Origin: an uncultured Clostridia bacterium
GTDB taxonomy: Bacteria; Bacillota; Clostridia; Lachnospirales; Lachnospiraceae
DNA length: 64,000 nt
NCBI GenBank assembly: GCA_937895705.1
Contig: CALBKM010000017.1
Span: 1-64,000 of the forward strand
Direction of reading: 5' to 3'
The position numbers and the translations under genes are program-made. Shown in pieces: positions 16,798 to 25,577 of this stretch; the stretch's first letter is position 1; every line of letters starts with the position of its first letter. The notes beneath the pieces are model-generated. The model saw only the letters and a list, made by a program, of their open reading frames with translations. It made no database searches and had not been told where the DNA came from.

Positions 16798-17172
16798 ATG
16801 CCATGGGAAATTTCATCTGAGAAGAGTGTTTATTTGCAGTTGGTAGACGTGATTAAGCAGAAGATTATGTCCGGAGAGTATCAGCCGGGACAGCGCTTAC
16901 CGAGTGTGAGAGAACTTGCAGCCGATGCGGCGGTAAATCCGAACACGATGCAGCGGGCGTTGACGGAGCTGGAAAGAGAAGGATTGCTGTATACACAACG
17001 GACCAGCGGAAGATTTGTATCGGAGGATGCCGGGATGATTGAAGGACTTAAGATGACAGGGGCGGAACAGAAGACGAAAGAGTTTTATTTGGAGATGGTG
17101 CGCAGCGGATTGTCTGCGGATGATATACGACGCCTGTTGGAAAAGGCGATTGCCGAAGAGACGAAACAGTAA
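16798..17172 (+). CDS. GntR family transcriptional regulator, YtrA subfamily
   Basis: A 124-residue DNA-binding repressor. The winged helix is standard GntR (IKQKIMSGEYQPGQRLPSVRELA, NPNTMQRALTELEREGLL). The short C-terminal tail with no ligand domain places it in the YtrA subfamily, which usually controls the ABC transporter encoded in the same operon, in response to cell wall stress. A perfect palindrome overlaps the promoter. The AAAGGAGTT ribosome binding site precedes the start. The ATPase gene follows after 34 bp. Confidence 0.92.
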   Translation: MPWEISSEKSVYLQLVDVIKQKIMSGEYQPGQRLPSVRELAADAAVNPNTMQRALTELEREGLLYTQRTSGRFVSEDAGMIEGLKMTGAEQKTKEFYLEMVRSGLSADDIRRLLEKAIAEETKQ

Positions 17173-17206
17173 GGGTACCGGATGTGTACCGGAGAGTGGA
17201 GGAATT

Positions 17207-17914
17207 ATGTTAAAAGACGGATATGTATTAGAATGCCGCGGACTGACCAAAAAGTATAAAGGTTTCGCAGCATTGCATCAGGTAAATTTGCAACTGGAGC
17301 GCGGAAAGATAATCGGTCTGGTGGGACCGAACGGAAGCGGAAAGACCACGTTGATTAAGCTGATTAACGGCCTGCTGGTTCCGACAGAAGGTGAGATTTT
17401 GATTAACGGCATGGCTCCGGGACCGGAGACAAAGGCGAGAGTTTCTTATCTTCCGGATAACAATTATCTGAGTAACTGGATGAAAGTGTCGCAGATGATT
17501 GATTTTTACGGGGACTTTTATGAGGATTTCAATGCGGAGAAGGCGTATGCTATGTTAGCCAGCCTTGGGCTAAATCCGGAACAGAAGTTTAAAACCATGT
17601 CCAAGGGTATGAAGGAAAAAGTACAGCTTGTACTGGTAATGAGCCGTGAAGCGGATTTGTACTGTCTGGACGAGCCGATTGCCGGAGTAGATCCGGCGGC
17701 GCGAGATTATATTTTAAGAACGATTATCGCCAACTATGCAGAAGGGGCTTCCGTATTGATTTCCACGCATTTGATTGCGGATGTGGAGAAGGTGCTGGAT
17801 GAGGTTGTATTTATCCGGAACGGTGAAATTATCCGACATGCGGCAGCGGAAGAGCTTCGGGAGCAGTATGACCGGTCTGTGGATGCTTTGTTTAGGGAGG
17901 AATTCAAATGTTAG
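17207..17914 (+). CDS. ABC transporter ATP-binding protein, YtrB-like
   Basis: The start at 17207 has a GTGGAGGAA ribosome binding site; a longer in-frame reading from 17120 would overlap gntR and is rejected. The 235-residue ATPase has Walker A GPNGSGKTT near residue 40, a degenerate signature (MSKGMKEKVQL in place of LSGGQ) and Walker B LYCLDEP. The degenerate signature is common in YtrB/BcrA-type exporters. It pairs with the permease encoded immediately downstream (7-bp overlap) and is controlled by the GntR protein upstream. Confidence 0.92.
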   Translation: MLKDGYVLECRGLTKKYKGFAALHQVNLQLERGKIIGLVGPNGSGKTTLIKLINGLLVPTEGEILINGMAPGPETKARVSYLPDNNYLSNWMKVSQMIDFYGDFYEDFNAEKAYAMLASLGLNPEQKFKTMSKGMKEKVQLVLVMSREADLYCLDEPIAGVDPAARDYILRTIIANYAEGASVLISTHLIADVEKVLDEVVFIRNGEIIRHAAAEELREQYDRSVDALFREEFKC

Positions 17915-18684
17915 GAAAACTATTAAAACATGAATGGAATGCTACGGCAAGACGATACGGATTGTTTTATTTGATTCTGGCGTCGATTACTTTGTTTACG
18001 GCAATTATTCACGGTCTTCCGGTGGACAATATCTTTTATACCATGGGAGAAACTTCAATCATTGTACTTTACATAATCTCTTTATGCGGTGTTATTTTTT
18101 GCAGCACCGGTATGGCGATTGTGCGATTTTACAAGAATATGGTGTCGGACGAGGGCTATCTTACCTTTACTCTTCCGGCAAAGGTAGAGCAGCTGGTGTT
18201 TGCCAAGTTTCTGGTGGCCTATGTATGGCAACTGGTAACCGTGGTGTTATGTATAGTATCGTTAATTGCGGTTTTTGTGGTAGGTCATATGAGCTTCGGA
18301 GAGTTTTTTGACGGGGTTTCTTATATTACGGATATGCTTGGTGGTATGGGACCGGCAATACTTGTGATGATTTTAATCAGTATGATGTACCAGTTAATGA
18401 TTTACTATTTGTCCATTGCAATCGGTCAGCGGTTCGGTAACTACAAGATTTTGGCTTCCATCATTGCATACTGTGCATTGACCTTTGTGGTCGAACTGGT
18501 TCTTATGCTGATTGTACTCGGTATTTTCGGTATCGTAGGAATTGTGGAAATGAGTCAGAGTCTTTACAGCATGGAAGGAATGTCCTGGTTCTACTTGGCG
18601 ACGGGCGCAATATCCGCAGTCATCGGTGTGGCAGCATACTTTGTAACCTGTTATCAGTTGAAGAAAAAGTTAAATCTTGTTTAA
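17908..18684 (+). CDS. ABC transporter permease
   Basis: A 258-residue membrane protein with six hydrophobic helices, beginning MLGKLLKHEWNATARRYG, the usual opening of ABC-2 type permeases of YtrB systems. The start overlaps the ATPase stop, so translation is coupled. The transported compound is unknown; YtrA-controlled systems respond to lipid II-binding antibiotics or act on the cell wall. Confidence 0.85.
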   Translation: MLGKLLKHEWNATARRYGLFYLILASITLFTAIIHGLPVDNIFYTMGETSIIVLYIISLCGVIFCSTGMAIVRFYKNMVSDEGYLTFTLPAKVEQLVFAKFLVAYVWQLVTVVLCIVSLIAVFVVGHMSFGEFFDGVSYITDMLGGMGPAILVMILISMMYQLMIYYLSIAIGQRFGNYKILASIIAYCALTFVVELVLMLIVLGIFGIVGIVEMSQSLYSMEGMSWFYLATGAISAVIGVAAYFVTCYQLKKKLNLV

Positions 18685-18756
18685 ATAATGAATTCTTTGG
18701 AAAATATTTCTCGTACTTGTGATGTTTGTCCGTTTGTGATAAACTTTACTTGTAGG

Positions 18757-18793
18757 GACAAAAGGGCAGGTGTTCCTGTCCTTTTGTCGTTTT
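18757..18793 (+). terminator. Terminator of the gntR-ABC operon
   Basis: GACAAAAGGGCAGG pairs with CCTGTCCTTTTGTC around TGTT, followed by GTTTT. Confidence 0.85.
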
Positions 18794-18835
18794 AGGGAGC
18801 TTTGTGTGATAGGTTACGGAAAGGATGAGAGTATT

Positions 18836-20548
18836 ATGAGAAGGTACGAAACGACCCGTATGCGGGTGTGGAGAAAGGCAGGAGTGTTTGCGATTGTATT
18901 GGCGGTAGGATTCGGGACTCCGCTGCAGGCGATTCCGGGGGGCTTTGTTATGCCGGAAACGGTACGGACGGCTTATGCGGCAGAGGATATGCTGGGCTAT
19001 AAAAATCCGGAAAAGATTATCATAGCTACGCCGAACAGTAATAATTATGCCACCACCGCTTCTAAAATCAGTATATTGGGAGCCTGTGATTACCGCTATC
19101 CGCTTACCATGAACGGAGAGCCGGTAGAAACGACGGAGCATGGATTTTTTACGGTATATGTTACACTTTCGGTGGGGGAAAACGAGTTTTTGTTTCAAAA
19201 CGGAGAACATGAGTATCGTTTGACAGTAAAGCGAAAGAAGTCTTCCGGAAGCTCGTCGGGAGGCGGAACTTCTTCAAAATATAAAGCGGTAAGTAATAAA
19301 ATGGGAGAATTGATTTTACCGTATACTATGCCCATGTCGGCGCCGGGAACCGTGAAAATCGATTATCTTCCGTTGACACAGAATACCACCTTCCGGATTG
19401 TGGGAGAGTGGGGAAATTATTATAAGTTGCCGGACGGGACCTATGTCTCGAAGTCTGCGGTGAAGGTATATTCTTACAAGATGCCGGCAAATAAAGTGAG
19501 CGGTGCAAAGGTAAAGTATGATAAGACAACTCATACGGTAGACACTGTTTTTACTATGAAGATGGACGCTTTGTATGATGTGCAGATAAACGGCGATACG
19601 GTGAAATTTGTATTGTATGATACCACGGCGGGCGGGAAAGTTTCCGTGCCGGAAAACCCGCTTGTTACGTCCGTATCGAGGAAAACCGACAGTGAAGGAA
19701 AAGCGATTTATACATATAAGCTGACGGACGGGAATAAGCTTTGCGGCTTTGATGTGACCACAGAGAACGGGAGGATGACCTTTTCTTTAAAGTATGCTCC
19801 GGTGTTGAAAAAGAAAGGCTCATTAAAAGGAGCGGTGATTTTGCTGGATGCGGGACACGGTGATACGGATAACGGAACGGTAGGAGCCATGGGCGGCGAA
19901 GGGCCGACAGAAAAGGATGTGAATCTGGATTTGACCTTGCGTACCAAGGCTGCGTTGGAAGAGATGGGTGCCAAGGTGGTTATGGTGCGAAGCGACGACA
20001 CGTTTTACACGCTCAATGAAAGAGTGGCACTGATTCGGGAGACAAAGCCGGATTTGTCCATATCCATTCACGGAAATGCCATGGGAATTACGTCGGATTA
20101 TTCCAAGTCTTCCGGTTTTTTGACCTTCTATTCTTACAATAATGTACAAGATGCGGCAGGGATTATCAATGCCTCCGTAAGTAAAACCATGGGATATCCG
20201 AAGCGTACGATCCGAAAAGCCAATTTGTCCCTGACTCGTCTTACCGCATGTCCGGCCGTACTTTTGGAATCTGCGTTTTTGACACATCCGGAGGATTATG
20301 AGTACCTTTTGAAATCTTCCAATCGGGATAAGCTGGCAAATGCCATTGCCAATGCGGCAAAGGAGTACATCGAAAGTGTGGCGGTGTATGAGCAGACAGA
20401 GATTAAGCATACGGTGAAAAAAGGCGAAACACTGTATGCCATTGCGAAAAAGTACGGCGTTACAATCGATACCATTGTAAAGGCCAATAACATTAAAAAC
20501 AAGAATCTGATCCGGACAGGCAGTATATTGAAAATCCCGGTAAAATAA
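18836..20548 (+). CDS. Secreted N-acetylmuramoyl-L-alanine amidase with LysM domain
   Basis: A 570-residue secreted cell wall hydrolase. The start at 18836 gives a signal peptide (positively charged RRYETTRMRVWRK, hydrophobic core, probable cleavage after AYAA). An N-terminal module of beta-strand-rich segments (residues about 40-325, including an SH3-like LPDGTYVSKSAV region) precedes an Amidase_3 domain at about 335-520 with His in DAGHG, Glu in GPTEKDVNLDLTL, His in SIHGNA and Glu in LLESAF. One LysM repeat (HTVKKGETLYAIAKKYG) ends the protein and would bind glycan strands. Compared with the amidase at 3230, this one is exported and peptidoglycan-binding rather than membrane-anchored. The stretch between the ABC operon terminator and the start is short and has no clear promoter. 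Confidence 0.92.
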   Translation: MRRYETTRMRVWRKAGVFAIVLAVGFGTPLQAIPGGFVMPETVRTAYAAEDMLGYKNPEKIIIATPNSNNYATTASKISILGACDYRYPLTMNGEPVETTEHGFFTVYVTLSVGENEFLFQNGEHEYRLTVKRKKSSGSSSGGGTSSKYKAVSNKMGELILPYTMPMSAPGTVKIDYLPLTQNTTFRIVGEWGNYYKLPDGTYVSKSAVKVYSYKMPANKVSGAKVKYDKTTHTVDTVFTMKMDALYDVQINGDTVKFVLYDTTAGGKVSVPENPLVTSVSRKTDSEGKAIYTYKLTDGNKLCGFDVTTENGRMTFSLKYAPVLKKKGSLKGAVILLDAGHGDTDNGTVGAMGGEGPTEKDVNLDLTLRTKAALEEMGAKVVMVRSDDTFYTLNERVALIRETKPDLSISIHGNAMGITSDYSKSSGFLTFYSYNNVQDAAGIINASVSKTMGYPKRTIRKANLSLTRLTACPAVLLESAFLTHPEDYEYLLKSSNRDKLANAIANAAKEYIESVAVYEQTEIKHTVKKGETLYAIAKKYGVTIDTIVKANNIKNKNLIRTGSILKIPVK

Positions 20549-20582
20549 AATGTTTTTTGTCAATAAAGATAGTTTTTTTACG

Positions 20583-20625
20583 GAAGCAACCGAAACTTTG
20601 TGAAAAGAAACGGTTGCTTTCTTTG
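20583..20625 (+). terminator. Amidase terminator
   Basis: AAGCAACCG pairs with CGGTTGCTT around an A-rich loop, followed by TCTTTGTG. The 3' arm overlaps the -35 element of the next promoter. Confidence 0.7.
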
Positions 20626-20642
20626 TGCAAAGAAAGTATAAT
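20614..20642 (+). promoter_or_regulatory. Promoter for the MraY-like gene
   Basis: TTGCTT at 20614-20619, 17-bp spacer, TATAAT at 20637-20642. The -35 lies in the descending arm of the preceding terminator. Confidence 0.7.
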
Positions 20643-20719
20643 GTACGCGGGGAAGTTTCGAAGAAGTCCGCAAAGCGGAGTTCGGGAGAGGAACGTTTCT
20701 TTGGAAGGATGGAAAAAAG

Positions 20720-21682
20720 ATGTTGGAGTTTTTATTTCGAGGAATGGATCAGGGACTTTGTGCGTTTATAGGAATTTTGGCGGCTTACGGGCTGACTTGC
20801 GTGTTGCTGCATTTTTGCGGACATCTGCTGCCGCGGGACGGCGGCAGAGATTATGCAGTGGACGGCAAGCTTTCTCAAGGAAAACCGCGAGGAGCCGGCT
20901 TTGTTTTTATACTTATTTTTGCGGTGACGGTGTTTGTGTTTCTTCCGATTGACCGAGAACGTTCGATTTACGTGATTCTTACGGTGGCGGCAATGCTCAC
21001 CGGCTTTTTGGATGACTGTTCCAAGGCACCGTGGGGGGAATATAAAAAGGGAATTCTGGATTTGATTATTTCCGTGATGGTAGCGGTTACCTACATCAAA
21101 TTTAACGGCACGATGTTAAATATTGCGTTTCTTGATTTGCAGGTAGAACTTCCGTCTGTTTTGTTCGGCGTACTTGCCACATTGCTTGTATGGGTATCCA
21201 TTAACGTTACGAACTGTGCCGACGGTGTGGATGGTTTGTCCGCAACATTGACGAGTATTACGTTAATGAGTTTTTATTTTACCGCTGCCTCTACGGGATT
21301 GTCGGAAGACAATCGATATATGACGCTTCTTATGGTGGCCTGTCTGCTGGGGTATTTGTGGTATAATGCAACACCGAGCCGAATGATGATGGGTGATGCG
21401 GGTTCACGGGCCATGGGTCTGTTTATTGCGGTGCTGGCTTTACAGAGCGGCTATGTACTGCTTTACATACCGTTTGCCCTTATCTTGATTCTGGATGGCG
21501 GTCTGGGGCTTGTGAAAGTGGCGTTGTTACGATTCTTAAAAATACGAATTTTGAAAAATACGCGGACACCGCTTCACGATCACGTGCGGAAAAATCTGGG
21601 ATGGTCCAATACCCAGACGGTGTTTAAGTTTGCAATTATCCAGATTGTGATTGCTTTTGCTACCTCCTGGCTGATACGGTAA
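20720..21682 (+). CDS. MraY-like phospho-sugar transferase (glycosyltransferase family 4)
   Basis: A 320-residue membrane protein with about 10 helices. It has the polyprenyl-phosphate transferase motifs: FLDDCSK on the second cytosolic loop, NCADGVDGLS, a metal-binding MGDAGS and the final PLHDHVRKNLGWS. These are closest to MraY, which moves phospho-MurNAc-pentapeptide to undecaprenyl phosphate. The MraY histidine block is normally HHH; here it is HDH, and no mur/div genes flank it. A second, specialised MraY, or a transferase for another sugar, is possible. Confidence 0.7.
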   Translation: MLEFLFRGMDQGLCAFIGILAAYGLTCVLLHFCGHLLPRDGGRDYAVDGKLSQGKPRGAGFVFILIFAVTVFVFLPIDRERSIYVILTVAAMLTGFLDDCSKAPWGEYKKGILDLIISVMVAVTYIKFNGTMLNIAFLDLQVELPSVLFGVLATLLVWVSINVTNCADGVDGLSATLTSITLMSFYFTAASTGLSEDNRYMTLLMVACLLGYLWYNATPSRMMMGDAGSRAMGLFIAVLALQSGYVLLYIPFALILILDGGLGLVKVALLRFLKIRILKNTRTPLHDHVRKNLGWSNTQTVFKFAIIQIVIAFATSWLIR

Positions 21683-21752
21683 ATGTAGCGGGAGCGAAGT
21701 GTATGCGAACCGGCTGTTGCGGTGAAAGTGAGAAGAAGGGTCGAAGTTACAT

Positions 21753-22505
21753 ATGAAAGCGATGAAACGACAGGAAAACAAAAAATGGTTTTTAAAAGGA
21801 ATGCGGCATGGTGTGCCCATCGGACTGGGCTATTTTGCGGTGGCATTTACGCTGGGTATTAATGCGAAATCTATCGGAATGACACCATTTCAGTCGGCAC
21901 TTATGTCCTTTACCATGCATGCGTCGGCGGGAGAGTTTGCGGCTATGACGGTAATAGCGGCAGGCTCCGGTTATTTAGAGATGGCAATTACCCAGCTGGT
22001 AATTAATCTGCGGTATTTGCTTATGTCTTGTGCCTTGTCCCAGAAGGTTTCGGAAAAAATGCCGTTTGGCCATCGGTTCTTTCTTTCCTATTACATAACG
22101 GATGAGATATTCGGTATCTCTTCCACGGTAGACGGGAAGCTGAATCCGTGGTATTCCTACGGCGCGGCCTCCGTGGCATCTCCGGGCTGGGTATTGGGTA
22201 CTTTTCTGGGCGCGGTGGTAGGAAATATTCTTCCTGTCAATGTTGCCAGCGCCATGAGTGTGGCTTTGTACGGCATGTTTTTGGCGATTATCATACCGCC
22301 GGCAAGAAAAAACAAGGTGATCGCAGTTATTGTTGTGGGGTCCATGCTGGCAAGTTTCGGGTTTACAAAGTTGGCGGAATTGCTTTCGGAGTATGTTATC
22401 CTATCCTCCGGGATGCGGATATTGATTCTGACGGTAGTGATTGCCGGAATTGCGGCTTATGTACGGCCGATTGAGGAAAGCGGGGATTCTGCAAATGAAG
22501 GATAA
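21753..22505 (+). CDS. azlC: AzlC family branched-chain amino acid exporter, large subunit
   Basis: A 250-residue membrane protein. The N-terminal GVPIGLGYFAVAFTLG motif, FTMHASAGEFAA and the NLRYLLMSCALSQK segment identify AzlC. With AzlD it forms a two-part carrier that exports branched-chain amino acids and some analogues. The stop lies inside the azlD start region, so translation is coupled. No clear promoter is seen directly upstream; it may be read from the MraY-like gene. Confidence 0.9.
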   Translation: MKAMKRQENKKWFLKGMRHGVPIGLGYFAVAFTLGINAKSIGMTPFQSALMSFTMHASAGEFAAMTVIAAGSGYLEMAITQLVINLRYLLMSCALSQKVSEKMPFGHRFFLSYYITDEIFGISSTVDGKLNPWYSYGAASVASPGWVLGTFLGAVVGNILPVNVASAMSVALYGMFLAIIIPPARKNKVIAVIVVGSMLASFGFTKLAELLSEYVILSSGMRILILTVVIAGIAAYVRPIEESGDSANEG

Positions 22506-22800
22506 CATTTATTTATATTTGTTGGTGGCGGCAGGTGTAACGTATCTGATTCGCGCTCTGCCCATGACGTTAATTCGGAAAAACATTAAAAATAAATACA
22601 TACGGTCTTTTTTGTACTATGTGCCTTATGTAACGTTGGCGGTAATGACCTTCCCGGCTATTCTTTCGGCAACCGCCAGCACGATATCGGCAGCAGTCGG
22701 ATTCGGAGTGGCATTGCTGATTGCCTATTTTGACGGAAATCTGTTTAAAGTGGCAATGGGAGGCTGTGTGGCAGTATTTTTGGTGGAGTTGTTTTTGTGA
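22495..22800 (+). CDS. azlD: AzlD family branched-chain amino acid exporter, small subunit
   Basis: The start at 22495 overlaps azlC by 11 bp; a longer reading from 22441 would only repeat azlC sequence. The 101-residue protein has three or four short helices and the family segments TYLIRALPMTL and YVPYVTLAVMTFPAIL. It works as the small partner of AzlC. A bidirectional terminator follows. Confidence 0.9.
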   Translation: MKDNIYLYLLVAAGVTYLIRALPMTLIRKNIKNKYIRSFLYYVPYVTLAVMTFPAILSATASTISAAVGFGVALLIAYFDGNLFKVAMGGCVAVFLVELFL

Positions 22801-22837
22801 CGGAACGTTCGGGAGTCCGGCGGAAGAAGTTTTTGGC

Positions 22838-22880
22838 AAAAAAGCGGCATACGGAGAGTGCTCCCGTATGCCGCTTTGTA
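22838..22880. terminator. Bidirectional terminator between azlD and upp
   Basis: AAAGCGGCATACGG pairs perfectly with CCGTATGCCGCTTT, with A-runs upstream and a T-run downstream, serving both convergent genes. Confidence 0.9.
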
Positions 22881-22892
22881 TGTGCAAAGAAA

Positions 22893-23522
22893 TTATTTTG
22901 TTCCGTAAATACGGTCGCCCGCATCGCCCAGACCCGGTAAAATGTAACCCTTTTCGTTGAGGCACTTGTCCTGTGCGCCTACAAAGATGTTTACATCCGG
23001 ATGGGCTTCCTGAAGCTTTTGGATGCCTTCCGGGGCAGCGATTAAGCAAAGGAAGCGAATCTTTTTAATGCCGCGCTTTTTTAACAAATCAATGGCTGCG
23101 ATGGCGGAACCGCCCGTAGCCAGCATCGGGTCTACCACAAAAATCTCACGGTCTGCGGCATCCGAAGGAAGTTTGCAGAAGTATTCTACCGGCTCTAAAG
23201 TCTCTTCGTTACGATAAAGACCGATGTGGCCGACCTTGGCGTTCGGGGTCAGATTTAAGATTCCGTCGGCCATGTGGAGACCGGCACGTAAAATCGGAAC
23301 GACACAAAGCTTTTTGCCTGCGATTTCTTTTACGGTAGTTTTTACCAGCGGAGTTTCGATTTCCTTATCCGCCAACGGAAGATTGCGGCTCGCTTCGTAG
23401 TAAATGAGCATGGCAATCTCGGCAACAAGAGCACGAAACTCTTTGGTGGAAGTGTTTTTATCGCGCATAATGCCGATTTTGTGCTGAATTAACGGGTGAT
23501 CCATAACTGTTACGATTGACAT
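22893..23522 (-). CDS. upp: Uracil phosphoribosyltransferase
   Basis: A 209-residue enzyme that makes UMP from uracil and PRPP in pyrimidine salvage. The start at 23522 (MSIVTVMDHPLIQHK) has an AAAGGAGCG ribosome binding site and matches the family N terminus; an upstream in-frame extension is rejected. The PRPP loop reads VVDPMLATGGSAIAAID and the C terminus has GYILPGLGDAGDRIYG, both typical. A -10 TATACT lies at 23559-23564 on the minus strand, giving a short leader. Confidence 0.95.
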   Translation of the reverse strand: MSIVTVMDHPLIQHKIGIMRDKNTSTKEFRALVAEIAMLIYYEASRNLPLADKEIETPLVKTTVKEIAGKKLCVVPILRAGLHMADGILNLTPNAKVGHIGLYRNEETLEPVEYFCKLPSDAADREIFVVDPMLATGGSAIAAIDLLKKRGIKKIRFLCLIAAPEGIQKLQEAHPDVNIFVGAQDKCLNEKGYILPGLGDAGDRIYGTK

Positions 23523-23978
23523 AGAAACGCTCCTTTCATTATTCACTGTAATGTAATCAGTATAGCAAATTTTGTCGGGAAAAGAAAGAAGTATTTTACT
23601 TGAATTGCTTGCAAGCGTGTTTTGCGCAAAAAATATACCTCCGTTTGTGACGGAGGTATTCAGAGGAGAAGCCCGAAACGGGGAGGGTTTTTACCGGGCC
23701 CAAATATATGAAAAAGTAGTATGGTATAAGCAAATTAACTATCTTATGATGTTATTATATTTGTCACATATGTTTTTGGTGTGGATAGTTTATGAACAAT
23801 TTGTTAATTTGACCGATAATCGCAAAATATAGGAAAAACAGGATTTGGGATATTGTAATTATGTCAAAAAAGATTTAAAATGGATGCAGTGGAAGTTATT
23901 GTTTGAGAAAGCACTGACCGAATTGCATATACTGTCATATCAGAGAGCGTAAAACAATAGGAGCGAAAGAGAGTAACA
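23523..23978. other. AT-rich intergenic region between upp and a small membrane protein
   Basis: Holds the upp -10 (TATACT, minus strand, 23559-23564) and a hairpin ATACCTCCG/CGGAGGTAT at 23635-23659 which, read on the minus strand, is followed by TATTTTTTG and so looks like a leftward terminator that would insulate upp. There is also a separated inverted repeat (CAAATTAAC about 23731, GTTAATTTG about 23804). A possible rightward -10 TATACT lies at 23928-23933. An open frame at 23572-23832 has no ribosome binding site and is not called. Confidence 0.5.
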
Positions 23979-24431
23979 ATGAATATATTTAAGAAGTTAT
24001 TGCGTAAGGAATTGGGTGAGACAAGATATAACGGACTTGTGAATTTTGTAAATAAATATTGCGGTCCCGAGGTGAAGAACAATAAGGAGTTGTACGATGA
24101 GATTTATGAGTACTGCAATTGTCTGGACTCCGAGAAAATCGTAGGAATGCAAATGCGGTTAAACGAAGTGATGTATAATGCCTTTCAGGTGGGACGGACA
24201 TACACCCTGGCTTTTTTTATTTATCTGGTAGCGTGGTTTTGTCTGCTGGGGGCTGGGTTACGAACGGAGCTTTTATTGGCGGGAGTGTTGGGAATTACCC
24301 TGTGCTTCGGCTTGAAGACCTATCAGTTTATTACTAACCGGTGCGGTTATGCGGATGCCCGGATCATCGAAACCTACCGTATGGTGTTGGAGCGTATTTT
24401 AGTGCATCGGGCCAGAGGACAGCAGAATTAA
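23979..24431 (+). CDS. Small two-helix membrane protein, unknown
   Basis: A 150-residue protein I do not recognise. A basic, amphipathic N terminus (residues 1-70, with DEIYEYCNCLDSEKIVGMQ) is followed by two hydrophobic helices at about 71-110 (LAFFIYLVAWFCLLGAGL and LLAGVLGITLCFGLKTY) and a charged C-terminal tail. The ribosome binding site is weak (GGAGCGAAAGAGAG). The esterase gene begins 15 bp downstream, so the two are probably co-transcribed. Confidence 0.6.
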   Translation: MNIFKKLLRKELGETRYNGLVNFVNKYCGPEVKNNKELYDEIYEYCNCLDSEKIVGMQMRLNEVMYNAFQVGRTYTLAFFIYLVAWFCLLGAGLRTELLLAGVLGITLCFGLKTYQFITNRCGYADARIIETYRMVLERILVHRARGQQN

Positions 24432-24446
24432 ATACGGAGGGGGACT

Positions 24447-25574
24447 ATGGCGGAATTGAAAAAGTTTTTACCGGGCGAAGTAGAAGAGATTCGTGTGTTG
24501 GGACGAACGGTAATGAAAGAGGCTTCTCCGGTTTTGTTTTGGACAGGCTCCGGCTTTGAGATGAATTACGAAGGCTCGGAGTTGTGGTGTGAAATCGAAA
24601 CAGACTATTCCTGTTACGAGCAGTGGATTACAGTGCTTGTAAACGGTGCCTTGCTTGCCAGACAGGTGTTGCAAAAGGGAAAACAAAGGATTTGTCTGTT
24701 CCGTAATATGCAGACAATGAAAGTGAATCATATCAAGGTGTTAAAAGAAGTACAGGCCATGCCGGGAGACGAGAGTGCCTATCTGGAAATTTGTGCCTTG
24801 TACGGTGACGGTACGTTTTTTTCGCTTCCGGAGCCGGAATGCAGAATCGAATTTATCGGAGACAGCATTACTTCGGGAGAAGGAAGCTGCGGAAGTACCG
24901 TGGAGCAGGACTGGATTTCCATGTGGTTTTCCGCCACCCGGACCTATCCGTTTTTTGTGACGGAACAGTTGCGGGGAGAATGCAGAATTGTGTCCCAGAG
25001 CGGATACGGTGTGTATTGTGCCTACGATAATAATTTGGACCATGTGATTCCGAAGTATTACGAGCAGGTGTGCGGCGTGGTTTCCGGTCCGCGAAACGAG
25101 AGGCTGGGAGTGAAGGAACGGTATGACTTTTCTTCCTGGCAACCGGATTATATCATAATTAATCTGGGGACCAATGACGGGGGAGCGTTTCATAATCCGG
25201 AGTGGACGGATGAGTTGACCGGCAGAAGAAATAAGATGTATTACAATGAAGAAGGTATTCCGGCCGAAGAATGTCTGCAAAAAGTGGCAAAGGCTGTGAC
25301 GGAGTTTCTTACCGTTGTGAGGAAAAACAATCCGGCCGCACAGATTCTTTGGGCTTACGGGATGATGGGAATTGTGACGGAGCCCGCGATTCTGGCGGGA
25401 ATCGAGGAGTATTGTGCCGCAAGCGGAGATTCTAAGGTACATTACATAAGATTGCAGGAGATTGCGGATACGTGTATCGGAGCGAGAAGTCATCCGGGAA
25501 TCAACGGTCACCGCGCTGCGGCAGAGGAGATTTGCCGTAAAATTAGGGAGTTAAAACAGAAAGAGGAGGAATAA
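24447..25574 (+). CDS. SGNH-fold esterase with N-terminal CE2-like domain
   Basis: A 375-residue enzyme without a signal peptide. Residues about 1-125 form a beta-rich domain like that of carbohydrate esterase family 2; the rest is an SGNH/GDSL hydrolase. Block I is FIGDSIT (nucleophile Ser about residue 140), block II QSGYGVY, block III NLGTNDG, and the catalytic Asp/His pair lies in SHPGINGH near residue 355. CE2 enzymes remove acetyl groups from xylan, mannan or glucan. Lack of an export signal implies action on imported oligosaccharides. The ribosome binding site is GGAGGG. The DJ-1-like gene follows after 3 bp. Confidence 0.85.
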   Translation: MAELKKFLPGEVEEIRVLGRTVMKEASPVLFWTGSGFEMNYEGSELWCEIETDYSCYEQWITVLVNGALLARQVLQKGKQRICLFRNMQTMKVNHIKVLKEVQAMPGDESAYLEICALYGDGTFFSLPEPECRIEFIGDSITSGEGSCGSTVEQDWISMWFSATRTYPFFVTEQLRGECRIVSQSGYGVYCAYDNNLDHVIPKYYEQVCGVVSGPRNERLGVKERYDFSSWQPDYIIINLGTNDGGAFHNPEWTDELTGRRNKMYYNEEGIPAEECLQKVAKAVTEFLTVVRKNNPAAQILWAYGMMGIVTEPAILAGIEEYCAASGDSKVHYIRLQEIADTCIGARSHPGINGHRAAAEEICRKIRELKQKEEE

Positions 25575-25577
25575 CCC

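Noticed and set aside
3230..20548. Two cell wall amidases as a possible recent duplication
   Set aside because: They share only the catalytic domain; anchoring, length and extra domains differ, so recent duplication is not supported.
23572..23832. 86-codon rightward frame between upp and the small membrane protein
   Set aside because: No ribosome binding site, contains the hairpin and inverted repeats, odd composition.
24741..25511. Leftward frame over the CE2-type esterase
   Set aside because: Shadow of the well-supported SGNH hydrolase on the other strand.
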